54,438 bases of DNA from Prevotella corporis DSM 18810 = JCM 8529 (GCF_000430525.1 NZ_AUME01000019.1:1-54438), one strand, 5' to 3'. Shown: positions 33,556-43,526, counted from the first letter of the stretch. Notes: a model not told the origin generated them from the letters alone. A program made the numbers and translations.

Positions 33556-34404
33556 ATGCTCGACAAGAAATCGTTCACCCAATCGGAATCCTTCGTCATA
33601 GAGAGTTTCCAGTTTCTGAATGTCCTTCTCCATCCTTCCTACCACAATCGGACTCTCGGGGCGGATAACCGCAATCCTTCCACTTGCTTCCAAGTCCTCA
33701 ACCAAATCCAATTGCTGGTTGTAGGCATTCAGCCTATGGCTCAACACCACCCTTAGTCTGGGATAGTTCCGATAGATGAATCTCGGCAACTTGTGGTCCT
33801 TACCCTGGTCTCTCCATCCTTTATTCCTCGTACAGATGACAACATTCGTCTCATGCCCTGCTGAAATTGCACGCAACACGGGTATAGAATCGATTATACC
33901 TCCGTCAAGCATGGGAATCCCGTCAATGTTGACAATCTTGCTGACGTAGGGAAGACTGCTCGATGCTCTGGCCAGCTCGTTCAGCCGGCGGCTGTCACCA
34001 CTTCGTTCCTGAAGATACTCACATCGACCAGTAAGGCAATTTGTTGTAACCATCTCATAGACATCGCCCCTTTGTACATTCTTGAAATACGATGAGTAGT
34101 CATAGGGGATAATTTCATAGGGAAAGCGTTTGTAGAGAAGTTCAGGATCGAATATACAACCTTGGGTAACGAGGTGGCGCAACCCGATGTAATCATATTT
34201 AGCCAATAAATCAATGTTGGAAACACGAGCACGGCCGGGCTGACGGCTCATGTAGGACAAGCCATTACATGCACCCGCCGACACTCCCACGACATAATGA
34301 AAATAAAAATTATACTTCATGAACGCATCGAGAACGCCGGCCGTAAAAACACCACGCATGCCACCGCCTTCCAACACCAAACCCGTATTTTTGTTGATAA
34401 GCAT
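33547..34404 (-). CDS. Patatin-like phospholipase
   Basis: A 285-residue cytoplasmic lipid acyl hydrolase. The oxyanion loop LEGGGMRGVF (near residue 12), nucleophile elbow GVSAG (about residue 40) and the catalytic Asp in LDGGIIDSIP give a complete Ser-Asp dyad. It lacks a signal peptide and the barrel domain of larger PlpD-type proteins, so it matches the short RssA/YjjU-like class. The promoter is at 34427-34434, divergent from the aminopeptidase. Confidence 0.9.
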   Translation of the reverse strand: MLINKNTGLVLEGGGMRGVFTAGVLDAFMKYNFYFHYVVGVSAGACNGLSYMSRQPGRARVSNIDLLAKYDYIGLRHLVTQGCIFDPELLYKRFPYEIIPYDYSSYFKNVQRGDVYEMVTTNCLTGRCEYLQERSGDSRRLNELARASSSLPYVSKIVNIDGIPMLDGGIIDSIPVLRAISAGHETNVVICTRNKGWRDQGKDHKLPRFIYRNYPRLRVVLSHRLNAYNQQLDLVEDLEASGRIAVIRPESPIVVGRMEKDIQKLETLYDEGFRLGERFLVEHGA

Positions 34405-34426
34405 AAAAAACTGATTAATTTGAGTA

Positions 34427-34434
34427 CAAAGTTA
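34427..34434 (-). promoter_or_regulatory. -7 box for patatin gene
   Basis: On the minus strand TAACTTTG, 22 nt before the ATG. Confidence 0.55.
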
Positions 34435-34456
34435 AGGAAATTAGTAGAAATTTCAT

Positions 34457-34464
34457 TATCTTTG
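34457..34464 (+). promoter_or_regulatory. -7 box for Xaa-Pro aminopeptidase
   Basis: TATCTTTG, 26 nt before the ATG at 34491; it lies 22 bp from the divergent patatin box. Confidence 0.55.
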
Positions 34465-34490
34465 CAGCTAAACAACGAAAAAAAGCCAAT

Positions 34491-35888
34491 ATGTTTAGCA
34501 AAGAAACGTACATAGACCGTCGTGCTGAGCTAAAGAAGCTTGTGAAAGACGGCATTATCATTATTTTTGGCAACAACGAGTCGCCAGTAAATTCACCAGC
34601 GAATGGATACTCTCCATTCCGTCAGGATTCATCATTCCTGTACTATTTCGGACAGAAAAGAGAAGGACTCGTTGGTGTCATCGATATTGATGAAAACAAA
34701 GAAACACTGATAGGCAATGATATTGACATAGAAGACATTGTCTGGTTTGGAAGTGTTGACACAGTAAAAGAACTTGGAGAGCAAGTCGGAGTGATGCACT
34801 CAGCCCCTATGAAAGAGCTGAAGACTATCTGTAGCAATGCTATGCGCAGCGGAAGAAAGATTCATTTTCTTCCCCCTTATCGTTCAGACATTAAAATCCA
34901 GATATTCGATCTGATAGGAATTCATCCCAATCAGCAAAAGGAATCTGCCAGTCTCGAACTCATCAATGCGATCGTGAAGATGCGTTCGGTCAAGACAGCC
35001 GAGGAAATAGAAGAATTGGAACGCGCAGCTATCATTGGGTACAAGATGCACACGACTGCCATGCGACTGACAAAGCCAGGACTGACAGAGAAGTTTGTAG
35101 CTGGAAATGTTGACGGAGTGGCCAACTCCCACGGCTCAATGGTTTCATTCCCAACAATCTTCTCACAGCACGGGGAAATCATGCATGGAAATCCGTCAAT
35201 GGCAGAGTTGAAAGATGGCCGATTGGTGCTTTGCGACTGTGGAGGAGAGACCATCAATCACTATTGTTCGGACAACACTCGCACATTCCCTGTAAATGGG
35301 AAGTACACACAAAGGCAATTAGACATTTACAATGTGGTGGTAGAAGCTCACGACGCAGTTTTAGAACTGGCTAAGCCTGGGATAAAATATGCTGATGTTC
35401 ACTTCGCTATCTGCCGAATCATCTTTAACCGAATGAAAGAACTTGGTTTAGCCAAGGGAGACACAGATGCAGCCATAGCAGCAGGCGCGCATGCCATGTT
35501 CCTGCCTCATGGACTTGGTCACATGATGGGAATGGACGTCCACGACATGGAAGCGCTCGGACAAATCTACGTTGGTTTCGATGAAGAGACACGCCCAAAC
35601 CTTGAACAATTTGGAACAAATTGCTTGCGTATGGGCAGACGACTTCAGGAAGGTTTCGTTGTAACTGATGAGCCGGGAATCTATTTTATTCCAGCTCTCA
35701 TCGACGAATGGCGAGAGAAGAAGCACTGTTCGGAGTACCTCAACTTTGATAAGCTTGATGCTTACAAAGACTTTGGAGGTATTCGCCTTGAAGATGACAT
35801 ACTGATAACAAAGGATGGATGTCGTTTCATCGGTAAAGACCGTATCCCTTATCTTCCAAAAGACGTCGAAGCTTACATGAATGCCTAA
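34491..35888 (+). CDS. Xaa-Pro aminopeptidase (M24B)
   Basis: A 465-residue metallopeptidase releasing N-terminal residues before proline. The N-terminal domain is of the PepP type (YSPFRQDSSFLYYFG). The pita-bread domain carries the metal ligands: Asp in LCDCGGET and SDNTRTF, His in HGLGHMMGMDVHD, Glu in TDEPGIY and in GGIRLEDD. No signal peptide, so it is cytoplasmic. It has its own promoter. Confidence 0.92.
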   Translation: MFSKETYIDRRAELKKLVKDGIIIIFGNNESPVNSPANGYSPFRQDSSFLYYFGQKREGLVGVIDIDENKETLIGNDIDIEDIVWFGSVDTVKELGEQVGVMHSAPMKELKTICSNAMRSGRKIHFLPPYRSDIKIQIFDLIGIHPNQQKESASLELINAIVKMRSVKTAEEIEELERAAIIGYKMHTTAMRLTKPGLTEKFVAGNVDGVANSHGSMVSFPTIFSQHGEIMHGNPSMAELKDGRLVLCDCGGETINHYCSDNTRTFPVNGKYTQRQLDIYNVVVEAHDAVLELAKPGIKYADVHFAICRIIFNRMKELGLAKGDTDAAIAAGAHAMFLPHGLGHMMGMDVHDMEALGQIYVGFDEETRPNLEQFGTNCLRMGRRLQEGFVVTDEPGIYFIPALIDEWREKKHCSEYLNFDKLDAYKDFGGIRLEDDILITKDGCRFIGKDRIPYLPKDVEAYMNA

Positions 35889-36000
35889 TCAGAGATTCAG
35901 AAATAGATTTATAAATAAACCATAATAATTAAACAAACTACAATTTAAACAAACCAGACGTACATCATTAACCGATGATAGCCTGGTAAATTCAAAAATT

Positions 36001-37206
36001 ATGAGAAAAGTTTTAGTATTCGCATTGCTCGCTGTTTTTACGACAAGCATGAACGCTGCTGCTCCTAAGAAGGGGACAAAGAAAAGTAACAAGCCCGTAT
36101 TCACTGTAGTGAAGGAAAATCCTATCACAAGCATCAAGAACCAAAATCGCTCAGGTACGTGCTGGGACTACTCTACATTAGCTTACTTTGAAGCTGAAAT
36201 CCTGAGAAAAACTGGCAAGACTTATGACCTTTGCGAAAGCTTCGTTGCCAACAAGACATACATGGACAGAGCAATAACCGTCGTTCGCATGCACGGCGAT
36301 GCCCAATTTGCTCAGGGTGGTTCTTGCTATGACCCATTGTATTGCATGATAAACTATGGTATTTGCCCTGAAAACGCTATGCCTTTCCCAGGCTCACTCA
36401 CAGGTGATTCTTTGTACAACTTCAACGAGTTCTTCTCAGTGATGGAACCATACGTGAACGCTGTTGCAACAAACAAGGCAAGTAAGATTTCTAATCAGTG
36501 GAAGCATGGTCTCCAGGGAATCCTCGATGCTTATCTCGGAAAGTGCCCAGAGACCTTTACTTACGAAGGAAAGCAATATACTCCGAAGTCTTTCGCTTCA
36601 AGCCTTGGTTTGGATTGGAACGACTATGTCACTGTGACTTCTTACACACACCACCCATTCTATACAAAATTCGCTGTTGAGGTACAAGATAACTGGCGTA
36701 TGCCACAGTCTCACAACCTTCCAATGAACGAAATGATGGAAATCATCGACAATGCCGTTATGAACGGTTACTGCATTGCTTGGGGTGGCGATGTTAGTGA
36801 GCCAGGCTTCACACGCGACGGACTCGCATACATGGTTGATGGTAAGAAGGTTGAAAGTTTGCATGGCAGCGATATGGCTAAATGGCTTGGCCTTTCAGCT
36901 TCAAAGAAACGTGACATCATCGACGAACTTGGTGTTAACGTACCTGAAATTACTCCAACACAGGAGCAGCGCCAGAATCGTTACGACAACTGGGAACTCA
37001 CTGACGACCACGGTATGCTGATCTTCGGTATTGCCAAAGACCAAAACGGTAAGGAATACTACATGGTTAAGAACTCATGGGGTGAGACAGGCGCATACAA
37101 GGGCGTTTGGTATATGAGCAAGAATTTCATTGCAGCAAACACCATGGACTACATGGTCAACAAGAATGCCATCCCAGCAAACATACGTCAGAAAATGGGT
37201 CTCTAA
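36001..37206 (+). CDS. Secreted C1-family aminopeptidase (PepC/bleomycin hydrolase-like)
   Basis: A 401-residue papain-fold peptidase. It starts with a signal peptide (RKVLVFALLAVFTTSMNAAA), unlike cytoplasmic PepC of Gram-positive bacteria. The catalytic Cys is in RSGTCWDYS after the oxyanion Gln/Asn (NQN), the His in DDHGMLIFG and the Asn in VKNSWGETG. The usual Ser/Ala after CW is Asp here. Export to the periplasm is inferred, for trimming imported peptides. A strong terminator follows. Confidence 0.9.
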   Translation: MRKVLVFALLAVFTTSMNAAAPKKGTKKSNKPVFTVVKENPITSIKNQNRSGTCWDYSTLAYFEAEILRKTGKTYDLCESFVANKTYMDRAITVVRMHGDAQFAQGGSCYDPLYCMINYGICPENAMPFPGSLTGDSLYNFNEFFSVMEPYVNAVATNKASKISNQWKHGLQGILDAYLGKCPETFTYEGKQYTPKSFASSLGLDWNDYVTVTSYTHHPFYTKFAVEVQDNWRMPQSHNLPMNEMMEIIDNAVMNGYCIAWGGDVSEPGFTRDGLAYMVDGKKVESLHGSDMAKWLGLSASKKRDIIDELGVNVPEITPTQEQRQNRYDNWELTDDHGMLIFGIAKDQNGKEYYMVKNSWGETGAYKGVWYMSKNFIAANTMDYMVNKNAIPANIRQKMGL

Positions 37207-37270
37207 ACCTCAATCCAAATAAATCCGTCCTTATTTTACAATCTGAAAACAGATAAAAGGACAGTAATTA

Positions 37271-37308
37271 AAAAAGCGTAAATCTACATAGACTTACGCT
37301 TTTTTTTT
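37271..37308 (+). terminator. Terminator of secreted peptidase gene
   Basis: AGCGTAA-a-TCT pairs with AGA-c-TTACGCT around a 4-nt loop, followed by eight T after the stem. Confidence 0.88.
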
Positions 37309-37309
37309 G

Positions 37310-37317
37310 TACCTTTA
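37310..37317 (+). promoter_or_regulatory. Weak -7 box for recJ
   Basis: TACCTTTA matches seven of eight positions of TAnnTTTG, directly after the upstream terminator and 24 nt before the recJ ATG. Confidence 0.4.
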
Positions 37318-37341
37318 CGGTCAGAATAAAAAACAATTAAA

Positions 37342-39066
37342 ATGCATTTTAAATGGAACTACACACCATCTACAACCGAACAGACAAATGCAGCTAAGGA
37401 ATTAGGGGAGAAACTCAACATGAGCCCAACACTCGCATCATTACTGATACACCGTGGGATTACCACAGAGAGTGCGGCCAAAAGGTTTTTCCGGCCTCAG
37501 CTATCCGACCTCATTAATCCATTTCTTATGAAAGACATGGACATTGCAGTCGATAGGCTGAACGATGCCATGGGCAGAAAAGAGCGTATTATGGTCTATG
37601 GCGACTATGATGTTGACGGATGCACGGCTGTAGCATTGGTGTATAAATTTCTTCGGCAATTCTATTCCAACATTGACTATTATATCCCAGACCGATACGA
37701 AGAAGGATATGGAGTCAGCAAAAAGGCAATAGACCATGCAAAGGATACTGAGGTGAAGCTCATTATCATACTTGATTGTGGCATAAAGGCCAATGATGAA
37801 ATCTCGTATGCCAAAGAGTTGGGCATTGATTTCATTATATGCGACCACCATGTGCCAGACGAGAAAATGCCTCCTGCAGTAGCAATCTTAAATCCCAAAC
37901 GACCAGACGACACATATCCTTTCAAGAATCTGTGCGGTTGCGGCGTGGGATTCAAGTTCATGCAAGCCTTTGCGAAGAACAACAACATTCCATTCTCTCG
38001 TCTTATTCCCCTACTCGACTTTTGCGCAGTGAGCATTGCAGCCGACTTAGTACCTGTCGTTGAAGAAAACCGTATTCTTGCGTTTCACGGTCTCAAACAA
38101 CTTAACCAGAACCCGAGTATTGGTCTAAAGGCCATCATTGACATCTGCGGACTGAACGGACGCGAGCTTTCGATGAGCGACATTATTTTCAAGATAGGAC
38201 CACGCATCAATGCCAGCGGACGCATGGAGAACGGTCGTGAAAGCGTCAACCTGCTTGTCGAGCGCGATCTTCCCACTGCACTTCTCGAAGCCAAACACAT
38301 TGACGAATACAACGAGAAACGGAAGGATGTTGACCGGCAGATGACCGATGAGGCGAACCAAATTGTTGAGCGATTGGAAAGTCAGAAACATCAGAACAGT
38401 ATCGTGTTGTACGACGAACACTGGAAAAAAGGTATCATAGGAATTGTGGCCTCACGGCTCACGGAAATTTATTATCGCCCTACTATCGTCATCACTCAAG
38501 ACGGAGAGTTGGCCACGGGGTCAGCTCGCAGTGTCGCAGGATTCGATATCTATTCTGCCATCAAGAGTTGCAGCGACTTGCTACTCAACTTTGGCGGACA
38601 CACCTATGCTGCTGGATTGACACTTAAATGGAAGGACGTCAAGGAATTTCGCATCAGACTCCAGCAATACGTTGACGAACATATCCAGCCGGAACAGACA
38701 GAAGCAATTCTCAACATTGATGCGCTCATTGATTTCAAGGATATCACGAAGAAGCTCCACAACGACCTCAAGCGGTTTGCCCCTTTCGGCCCCGGAAACC
38801 AAAAGCCTCTCTTCTGCACGAAGAACGTCTTTGACTTTGGTACGAGTAAAGTTGTCGGACGCGAACAAGAGCATATCAAATTAGAACTCGTCGATTCCAA
38901 ATCAAACAACGTAATGAACGGCATTGCATTTGGACAGAGCGATTCGGCACGTTATATCAAGTCAAAGCGCTCGTTCGACATTGCCTACACTATTGAAGAC
39001 AACATTTTCAAGCGTGGAGCTGTCCAACTTCAGATTGAAGGCATTCGACCGTCTGAAGATGAATAG
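37342..39066 (+). CDS. recJ: Single-strand-specific exonuclease RecJ
   Basis: RecJ degrades single-stranded DNA 5' to 3' in recombination and repair. The DHH domain shows YGDYDVDGCTAVALVY (motif I), LDCGI (motif II) and CDHHVPDE (motif III, the DHH itself); GGHTYAAGLTL is the DHHA1 substrate loop, and an OB-like domain ends the protein. The 574-residue length is normal. recQ starts 29 nt after it, so the two repair enzymes form one operon. Confidence 0.95.
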   Translation: MHFKWNYTPSTTEQTNAAKELGEKLNMSPTLASLLIHRGITTESAAKRFFRPQLSDLINPFLMKDMDIAVDRLNDAMGRKERIMVYGDYDVDGCTAVALVYKFLRQFYSNIDYYIPDRYEEGYGVSKKAIDHAKDTEVKLIIILDCGIKANDEISYAKELGIDFIICDHHVPDEKMPPAVAILNPKRPDDTYPFKNLCGCGVGFKFMQAFAKNNNIPFSRLIPLLDFCAVSIAADLVPVVEENRILAFHGLKQLNQNPSIGLKAIIDICGLNGRELSMSDIIFKIGPRINASGRMENGRESVNLLVERDLPTALLEAKHIDEYNEKRKDVDRQMTDEANQIVERLESQKHQNSIVLYDEHWKKGIIGIVASRLTEIYYRPTIVITQDGELATGSARSVAGFDIYSAIKSCSDLLLNFGGHTYAAGLTLKWKDVKEFRIRLQQYVDEHIQPEQTEAILNIDALIDFKDITKKLHNDLKRFAPFGPGNQKPLFCTKNVFDFGTSKVVGREQEHIKLELVDSKSNNVMNGIAFGQSDSARYIKSKRSFDIAYTIEDNIFKRGAVQLQIEGIRPSEDE

Positions 39067-39095
39067 CCAAACTGGCCCTGACATTACAGCAACAA

Positions 39096-41027
39096 ATGAC
39101 ATACAAGGAAATCCTTCATAAGTATTGGGGATATCCTGACTTCCGAGGCATCCAGAAAGAAGTGATTGAAAGCATCGGAGCAGGAAAGGATACTCTTGGA
39201 CTGATGCCTACTGGCGGTGGAAAATCGATTACTTTCCAAGTGCCGGCTATAAGTAAAGAAGGCGTCTGCATTGTCATAACTCCCCTTATATCCTTGATGA
39301 AGGACCAAGTGGACCACCTGAAGCATCAAGGCATCCGCTCGGCAGCCATCTACTCAGGAATGTCGCGCGATGAGATCGTCACCACATTAGAAAACTGCAT
39401 CTTCGGAGGACTGAAACTCCTCTATGTCTCGCCTGAAAGACTATCATCAGAGCTTTTTCAAATCAAGCTAAAACACATGAAAGTGAGTTTCATCACAGTT
39501 GATGAAGCCCACTGCATCAGTCAATGGGGCTATGACTTCAGGCCCTCCTATCTCGAAATTGCAAACATCAGAAAACTAATTCCCGATGCCCCAATACTTG
39601 CGCTGACGGCTACGGCCACTCCAGAAGTCATCAAAGACATACAACTACGGCTGGCTTTCAAAGAAGAGAATGCCTTTACGATGAGCTTCGAGCGCAAAAA
39701 TTTAGCATACGTATTGCGGCAGACCGAAAATAAATTTGAAGAAACTTTACACATACTCCAAGCGGTGAACGGTGCGGCCATCGTCTATTGCAGGAGCCGG
39801 AAACGCACACAACAAATCGCAAACCTACTCTCAAAAGCTAATATATCAGCAACATGGTATCATGCGGGCTTAGAGCCCACAGTAAAAGAGCAGCGACAAA
39901 ACGACTGGCAGAACGATAAAATCAGGGTGATGGTAGCTACCAATGCTTTCGGTATGGGTATAGACAAACCCGATGTCAGACTTGTCATCCATGCAGACTT
40001 CCCAAGTTCGCTTGAGGCCTACTTCCAAGAAGCAGGACGCGCCGGACGAGATGGGAGAAAGTCGTATGCCATACTTCTCCATACAAGAAATTACGATGAG
40101 CGCAACCTCCGGAAAAGAATAGAAGACACATTCCCTCCAAAGGATTATATTCGATCAGTATATGACCACCTGGCCTACTTCTATCAACTGGGAGTCGGTA
40201 GCGGGCAAGATGTCACCTATGAGTTTCCAATTGACAAATTCTGCGTTGCCTTCAAGCACTTTCCCATTCAGGTAAACGCCGCACTCCATCTCCTGAGCAG
40301 AGCGGGTTACATTGAATATGAGACTGATCCAGACATGAAAGCAAGGATTCATTTCCTTCTAAACCGTGACGACCTCTACAGACTTGACTCTCTTTCTAAA
40401 GACGAGAACGAAGTCATCACTGCCCTATTGCGGAACTACGGTGGATTGTTCTCAGACTATTGCTACATCGACGAGAGCTATGTAGCTCAGGAGGCTGGAT
40501 TCGACCGCAACCAAACCTATCATATATTGCAAAATCTAAGCAAGAAACGAATACTCGACTTCATACCAAGAAAAAACATCCCTATCATCAGATATGCAAG
40601 AGACCGGGAAGATGGTGAGAATGTGGTACTTGGGAAAGAAATTTATGAGGCACGCAAGAAGAAATTTACCGAACGAATCACATCTGTCATCAAATATGCT
40701 GAAAACGATTATGTATGCCGAAGCCGGCAACTACTCAGATATTTCGGAGAAAGCAGGACAGAAGATTGTGGGCAGTGCGATGTGTGCCTTGCTCATAAAC
40801 AAGAAGAACAAGGCGATACACAACAAGAAATCAGGGAAAAGATACTGAATTTGTTGGCTGACGGAGAAAGACACATGATTACTGAACTCAAGAACATCAG
40901 GACAGACCAACCGATTGACGATGATAAGATTGTTGGAAAAACACTGAAGACACTGTTAGATGAAGAGGAGGTCTATATGGATGGCAGCTACATTCAACTG
41001 AACGGCAAGGGAAACATTAACAACTGA
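39096..41027 (+). CDS. recQ: ATP-dependent DNA helicase RecQ
   Basis: A 643-residue superfamily-2 helicase acting with RecJ in resection. Motifs in order: Q-motif FRGIQKEVI, Walker A PTGGGKS, DEAHCISQWG with the aromatic-rich loop GYDFRPSY, LALTATAT, IVYCRSRK, and QEAGRAGRDG. The zinc-binding region CRSRQLLRYFG ... CGQCDVC follows. The C-terminus is a short winged-helix-like region and no clear HRDC domain is seen, a common variant in Bacteroidetes. Confidence 0.95.
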   Translation: MTYKEILHKYWGYPDFRGIQKEVIESIGAGKDTLGLMPTGGGKSITFQVPAISKEGVCIVITPLISLMKDQVDHLKHQGIRSAAIYSGMSRDEIVTTLENCIFGGLKLLYVSPERLSSELFQIKLKHMKVSFITVDEAHCISQWGYDFRPSYLEIANIRKLIPDAPILALTATATPEVIKDIQLRLAFKEENAFTMSFERKNLAYVLRQTENKFEETLHILQAVNGAAIVYCRSRKRTQQIANLLSKANISATWYHAGLEPTVKEQRQNDWQNDKIRVMVATNAFGMGIDKPDVRLVIHADFPSSLEAYFQEAGRAGRDGRKSYAILLHTRNYDERNLRKRIEDTFPPKDYIRSVYDHLAYFYQLGVGSGQDVTYEFPIDKFCVAFKHFPIQVNAALHLLSRAGYIEYETDPDMKARIHFLLNRDDLYRLDSLSKDENEVITALLRNYGGLFSDYCYIDESYVAQEAGFDRNQTYHILQNLSKKRILDFIPRKNIPIIRYARDREDGENVVLGKEIYEARKKKFTERITSVIKYAENDYVCRSRQLLRYFGESRTEDCGQCDVCLAHKQEEQGDTQQEIREKILNLLADGERHMITELKNIRTDQPIDDDKIVGKTLKTLLDEEEVYMDGSYIQLNGKGNINN

Positions 41028-41346
41028 CAAGGAAATTCTCATGTAACGAGTTTATTCTCGCTGCAGTCATTTCCTTATTTCCAGGTAATCAGGCATTGGT
41101 TAGCATTACATGATAACCTCTCTCCAATATCTCGAGCCTCTTTGGAGAAGAGCATCTCAACTATTGTCCTACGAAAGATGACCTTTTGAGTCACAAAAGC
41201 TGGCCTATTACGACGTAATAGCTCACCTTTTGCAATGAGAATCACATTCCATTGATTATCAACCTATTGCTAACAAGCTTTTGAAGCTGATTTGATTAGA
41301 TGAGACACTCAAAATAAGAGCAAAGATTTACACAGGGAAAAAATCT
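41028..41346. other. Convergent intergenic region with repeat array D
   Basis: No gene seen. Repeat array D and its tail occupy 41173-41277; the recQ-proximal part (41028-41170) shows nothing further. Confidence 0.6.
41173..41238. repeat. 22-bp periodic repeat array D (three units plus tail)
   Basis: Units begin at 41173, 41195 and 41217, exactly 22 bp apart: GAAAGATGACCTTTTG, AAAAGCTGGCCTATTA and AATAGCTCACCTTTTG. One unit-length later than the end comes the tail ACCTATTGCTAACA (41262), the same distance from the last core as in array A. It lies between convergent recQ and the thioesterase gene. Confidence 0.78.
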
Positions 41347-41361
41347 CTAAAAAAAGATTTT
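41338..41361 (-). terminator. Terminator overlapping thioesterase stop
   Basis: On the minus strand AAAATCT and AGATTTT form a 7-bp stem followed by six T. The left arm is made from the last codons of the thioesterase gene. Confidence 0.5.
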
Positions 41362-42111
41362 CGATCTACAGACCTCCGACTCACCGTCGGAATTGCATTT
41401 TGTAATTCGCACACAGTACTCTTTCTGATCAGAGTTGGCCAGCTTCTCACGATAAAACTTCAATTGGTCACCTTGATGAGCCTCGGCAATATAAGCGATC
41501 TCAAACCGTCTGACGTGGTGCTTACGATACCATTCCACATCCCAGATATCCAGCACATGCTCAATATACTTGACTGAATTTATGTGCCCGTTGATATCTA
41601 CGTCGCAATAATGAGTATCAATCGAAGCCACAAGCGGGGCGGTTGCTCCAATTTTTATCCTCGATGATTTTTCTATGGGGCACGGATAGTCAGTTTCTAT
41701 ATAATCCATTATTATGCCGTTGCTTACCTTCTGGACTTCTGTAGGTTGTCTCGACTCAGTATCTATCATCGCCCAGATGCTCTTACCGTAGCCAAACACA
41801 CGTCCGTCGGTACCTACCACTTTGAAATTTCTACTGGTAAAGCTTCGGATAACACCATCAACCCAGGTCTCTACATTGAATTTATCATACATGGATGGTA
41901 ATTCGTCCATTTCAATGACAAGACGACTCAACACCCATGTCCTATTGATGGAGTTAAGAAAGTGCATGCCATAACCACGATCACTACTGTGATAATCGGC
42001 GGCATTGAGCATGTGGTTCCCCAGGTGCCCTATAAACAAACGTTTTGAGAAATCGCAATGAAACGGTTCTGCTACGTAAGAATAACATCCAACATTGGGG
42101 AATTTTTTCAT
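41347..42111 (-). CDS. Acyl-ACP thioesterase
   Basis: A 254-residue double-hotdog thioesterase that releases free fatty acids from acyl carrier protein. The N-terminal half has ADYHSSDRGYG and TWVLSRLVIEM; the second hotdog carries the DVDINGHINSVKYIEH block with the family's catalytic Asn-His. Bacterial members are common in Bacteroidetes and Firmicutes. It is transcribed alone from a -7 box at 42155-42162. Confidence 0.9.
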   Translation of the reverse strand: MKKFPNVGCYSYVAEPFHCDFSKRLFIGHLGNHMLNAADYHSSDRGYGMHFLNSINRTWVLSRLVIEMDELPSMYDKFNVETWVDGVIRSFTSRNFKVVGTDGRVFGYGKSIWAMIDTESRQPTEVQKVSNGIIMDYIETDYPCPIEKSSRIKIGATAPLVASIDTHYCDVDINGHINSVKYIEHVLDIWDVEWYRKHHVRRFEIAYIAEAHQGDQLKFYREKLANSDQKEYCVRITKCNSDGESEVCRSKIFF

Positions 42112-42154
42112 AATAAATAGTATATAATATTATTTGTAAGGAAACTAACAATTA

Positions 42155-42162
42155 CAAAGGTA
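42155..42162 (-). promoter_or_regulatory. -7 box for thioesterase
   Basis: On the minus strand TACCTTTG, 43 nt before the ATG. Confidence 0.55.
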
Positions 42163-42336
42163 CGAATTTTATAAGAAAAGAACGATGAAATAGCACGACT
42201 TTGAAATAATGACGTTTGCATTTTCCAACAATGGACGTAGAACAAGCTGAAGAAAGCATCATAATATTCAACTAACCTTACACTGGACAACCACAAGTAA
42301 TTCAATAGAACAGAACATGAGACTAATACCATTCTT
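42163..42336. other. Intergenic sequence between ompA-like terminator and thioesterase promoter
   Basis: No gene, repeat or hairpin is seen in this stretch of about 170 bp. Confidence 0.5.
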
Positions 42337-42338
42337 AT

Positions 42339-42371
42339 AAAAAAGCCTCTGATGCTAATTGCACCAGAGGC
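42339..42371 (-). terminator. Terminator of OmpA-family gene
   Basis: GCCTCTG-a-TGC pairs with GCA-c-CAGAGGC around a 5-nt loop, followed on the minus strand by six T. Confidence 0.9.
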
Positions 42372-42416
42372 GAAGTATAGTAATTTAATTTACTAACTTT
42401 GGAAACTTGTCTTGTA

Positions 42417-43526
42417 TTACTTTACGTAAACAACAGCCAAGCGGTTAGATGTTGTACCCTGTACACCCTTACCAGTAGCCTCGTCAACAACAACGCCACG
42501 GTTTGTAAGGTAATCAGCAACAACCTTAGCACGATTCTCAGACAATGTCTGGTTGAACTGTGGATTTCCTTCTGGAGATGCAGTACCAACAATCTGAACG
42601 TGGCTGCCTTCCTTGATCTTATCAAGAGCGTTCTTAGCCTCGTTTGTCAAGTTGTACTTAGCCTGAGCGAATGTTACGAATACCAAGTCACATACAGTGA
42701 GTTCCTTAACAGCTGGAACTTCCTTAATGACTTCCTTAGTGATAACCTCTGGCTTGCGGTTGCGAAGTTCGTTGATCTGTGCATTCAAAGCATCGATTTC
42801 AGCCTGGTCGCGTGGAACAACGATAGTGAAGTTATGTGTACCGTTGGAATTCGCGAACTTGTAAATGAAACCTGCATTCAACTGAACCATTGAGTTATTG
42901 ATGTTGTAAGTAGGCTGATCACCGTTTGTAGTTGTCTTGAAACCATACTGAGCACCTGAAGCAAGTGGTTTACCATCAGCCTCTGCGCGGTTACGGCTCT
43001 GACCAAGGAATGCGAAGTTGATTGATGGCTCGATGTAGAACTGCCACTCTTTTGCAGAACCAAAGTTGAATGTGAAGTCAAGAGCAGCCTTCGATGTCAT
43101 GCGGTTGATTGGTTCCATGTTTTTCTTGTTGTTGAATACATGACCCCATCCGAGACCGTAGAGAGCACTTACTTCAAATACACGTGGCTCGCCCTTGTAA
43201 CCACCAAACCAGTTGCTCAAATTAACTGTTCCCAACAACTGAGTGTTGATAGCACGAACTACAGTACCTGTAGAAGCCCAAGGCTTGTTTGAGAAATATG
43301 CATTACCTTCGATAGCCATACCGAAAACTGGAGTAAAGTAACGACCGATACGAAGTCCTGCATTAGGATTGAGATCGCTCAACCACTTATGACCAGTTGT
43401 CTTTGTTGCAACACCTCCATTAATGCCAATGTAGATGTTATCAAAGGTCTTGCTTTCTGACACAGTCTGTGCTGAGGCAGAAACTGCCAATGTAGCGGCA
43501 GCAAACAATAAAACTAACTTTTTCAT
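42417..43526 (-). CDS. OmpA family outer-membrane protein
   Basis: A 369-residue protein with a signal peptide (cut after ASAQ), an N-terminal beta-barrel of about 220 residues, a short Glu/Lys/Pro linker with a coiled stretch (DALNAQINELRNRKPE), and a C-terminal OmpA domain. The peptidoglycan-binding region includes VQIVGTASPEGNPQFNQTLSENRAKVVADYL. It would tie the outer membrane to the cell wall. The upstream leader is about 50 nt, with a poor -7 match. Confidence 0.93.
   Translation of the reverse strand: MKKLVLLFAAATLAVSASAQTVSESKTFDNIYIGINGGVATKTTGHKWLSDLNPNAGLRIGRYFTPVFGMAIEGNAYFSNKPWASTGTVVRAINTQLLGTVNLSNWFGGYKGEPRVFEVSALYGLGWGHVFNNKKNMEPINRMTSKAALDFTFNFGSAKEWQFYIEPSINFAFLGQSRNRAEADGKPLASGAQYGFKTTTNGDQPTYNINNSMVQLNAGFIYKFANSNGTHNFTIVVPRDQAEIDALNAQINELRNRKPEVITKEVIKEVPAVKELTVCDLVFVTFAQAKYNLTNEAKNALDKIKEGSHVQIVGTASPEGNPQFNQTLSENRAKVVADYLTNRGVVVDEATGKGVQGTTSNRLAVVYVK

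Noticed and set aside
42399..42893. 164-residue open frame on the plus strand
   Set aside because: It overlaps the C-terminal OmpA domain antisense and its start lies within the ompA-like 3' region.
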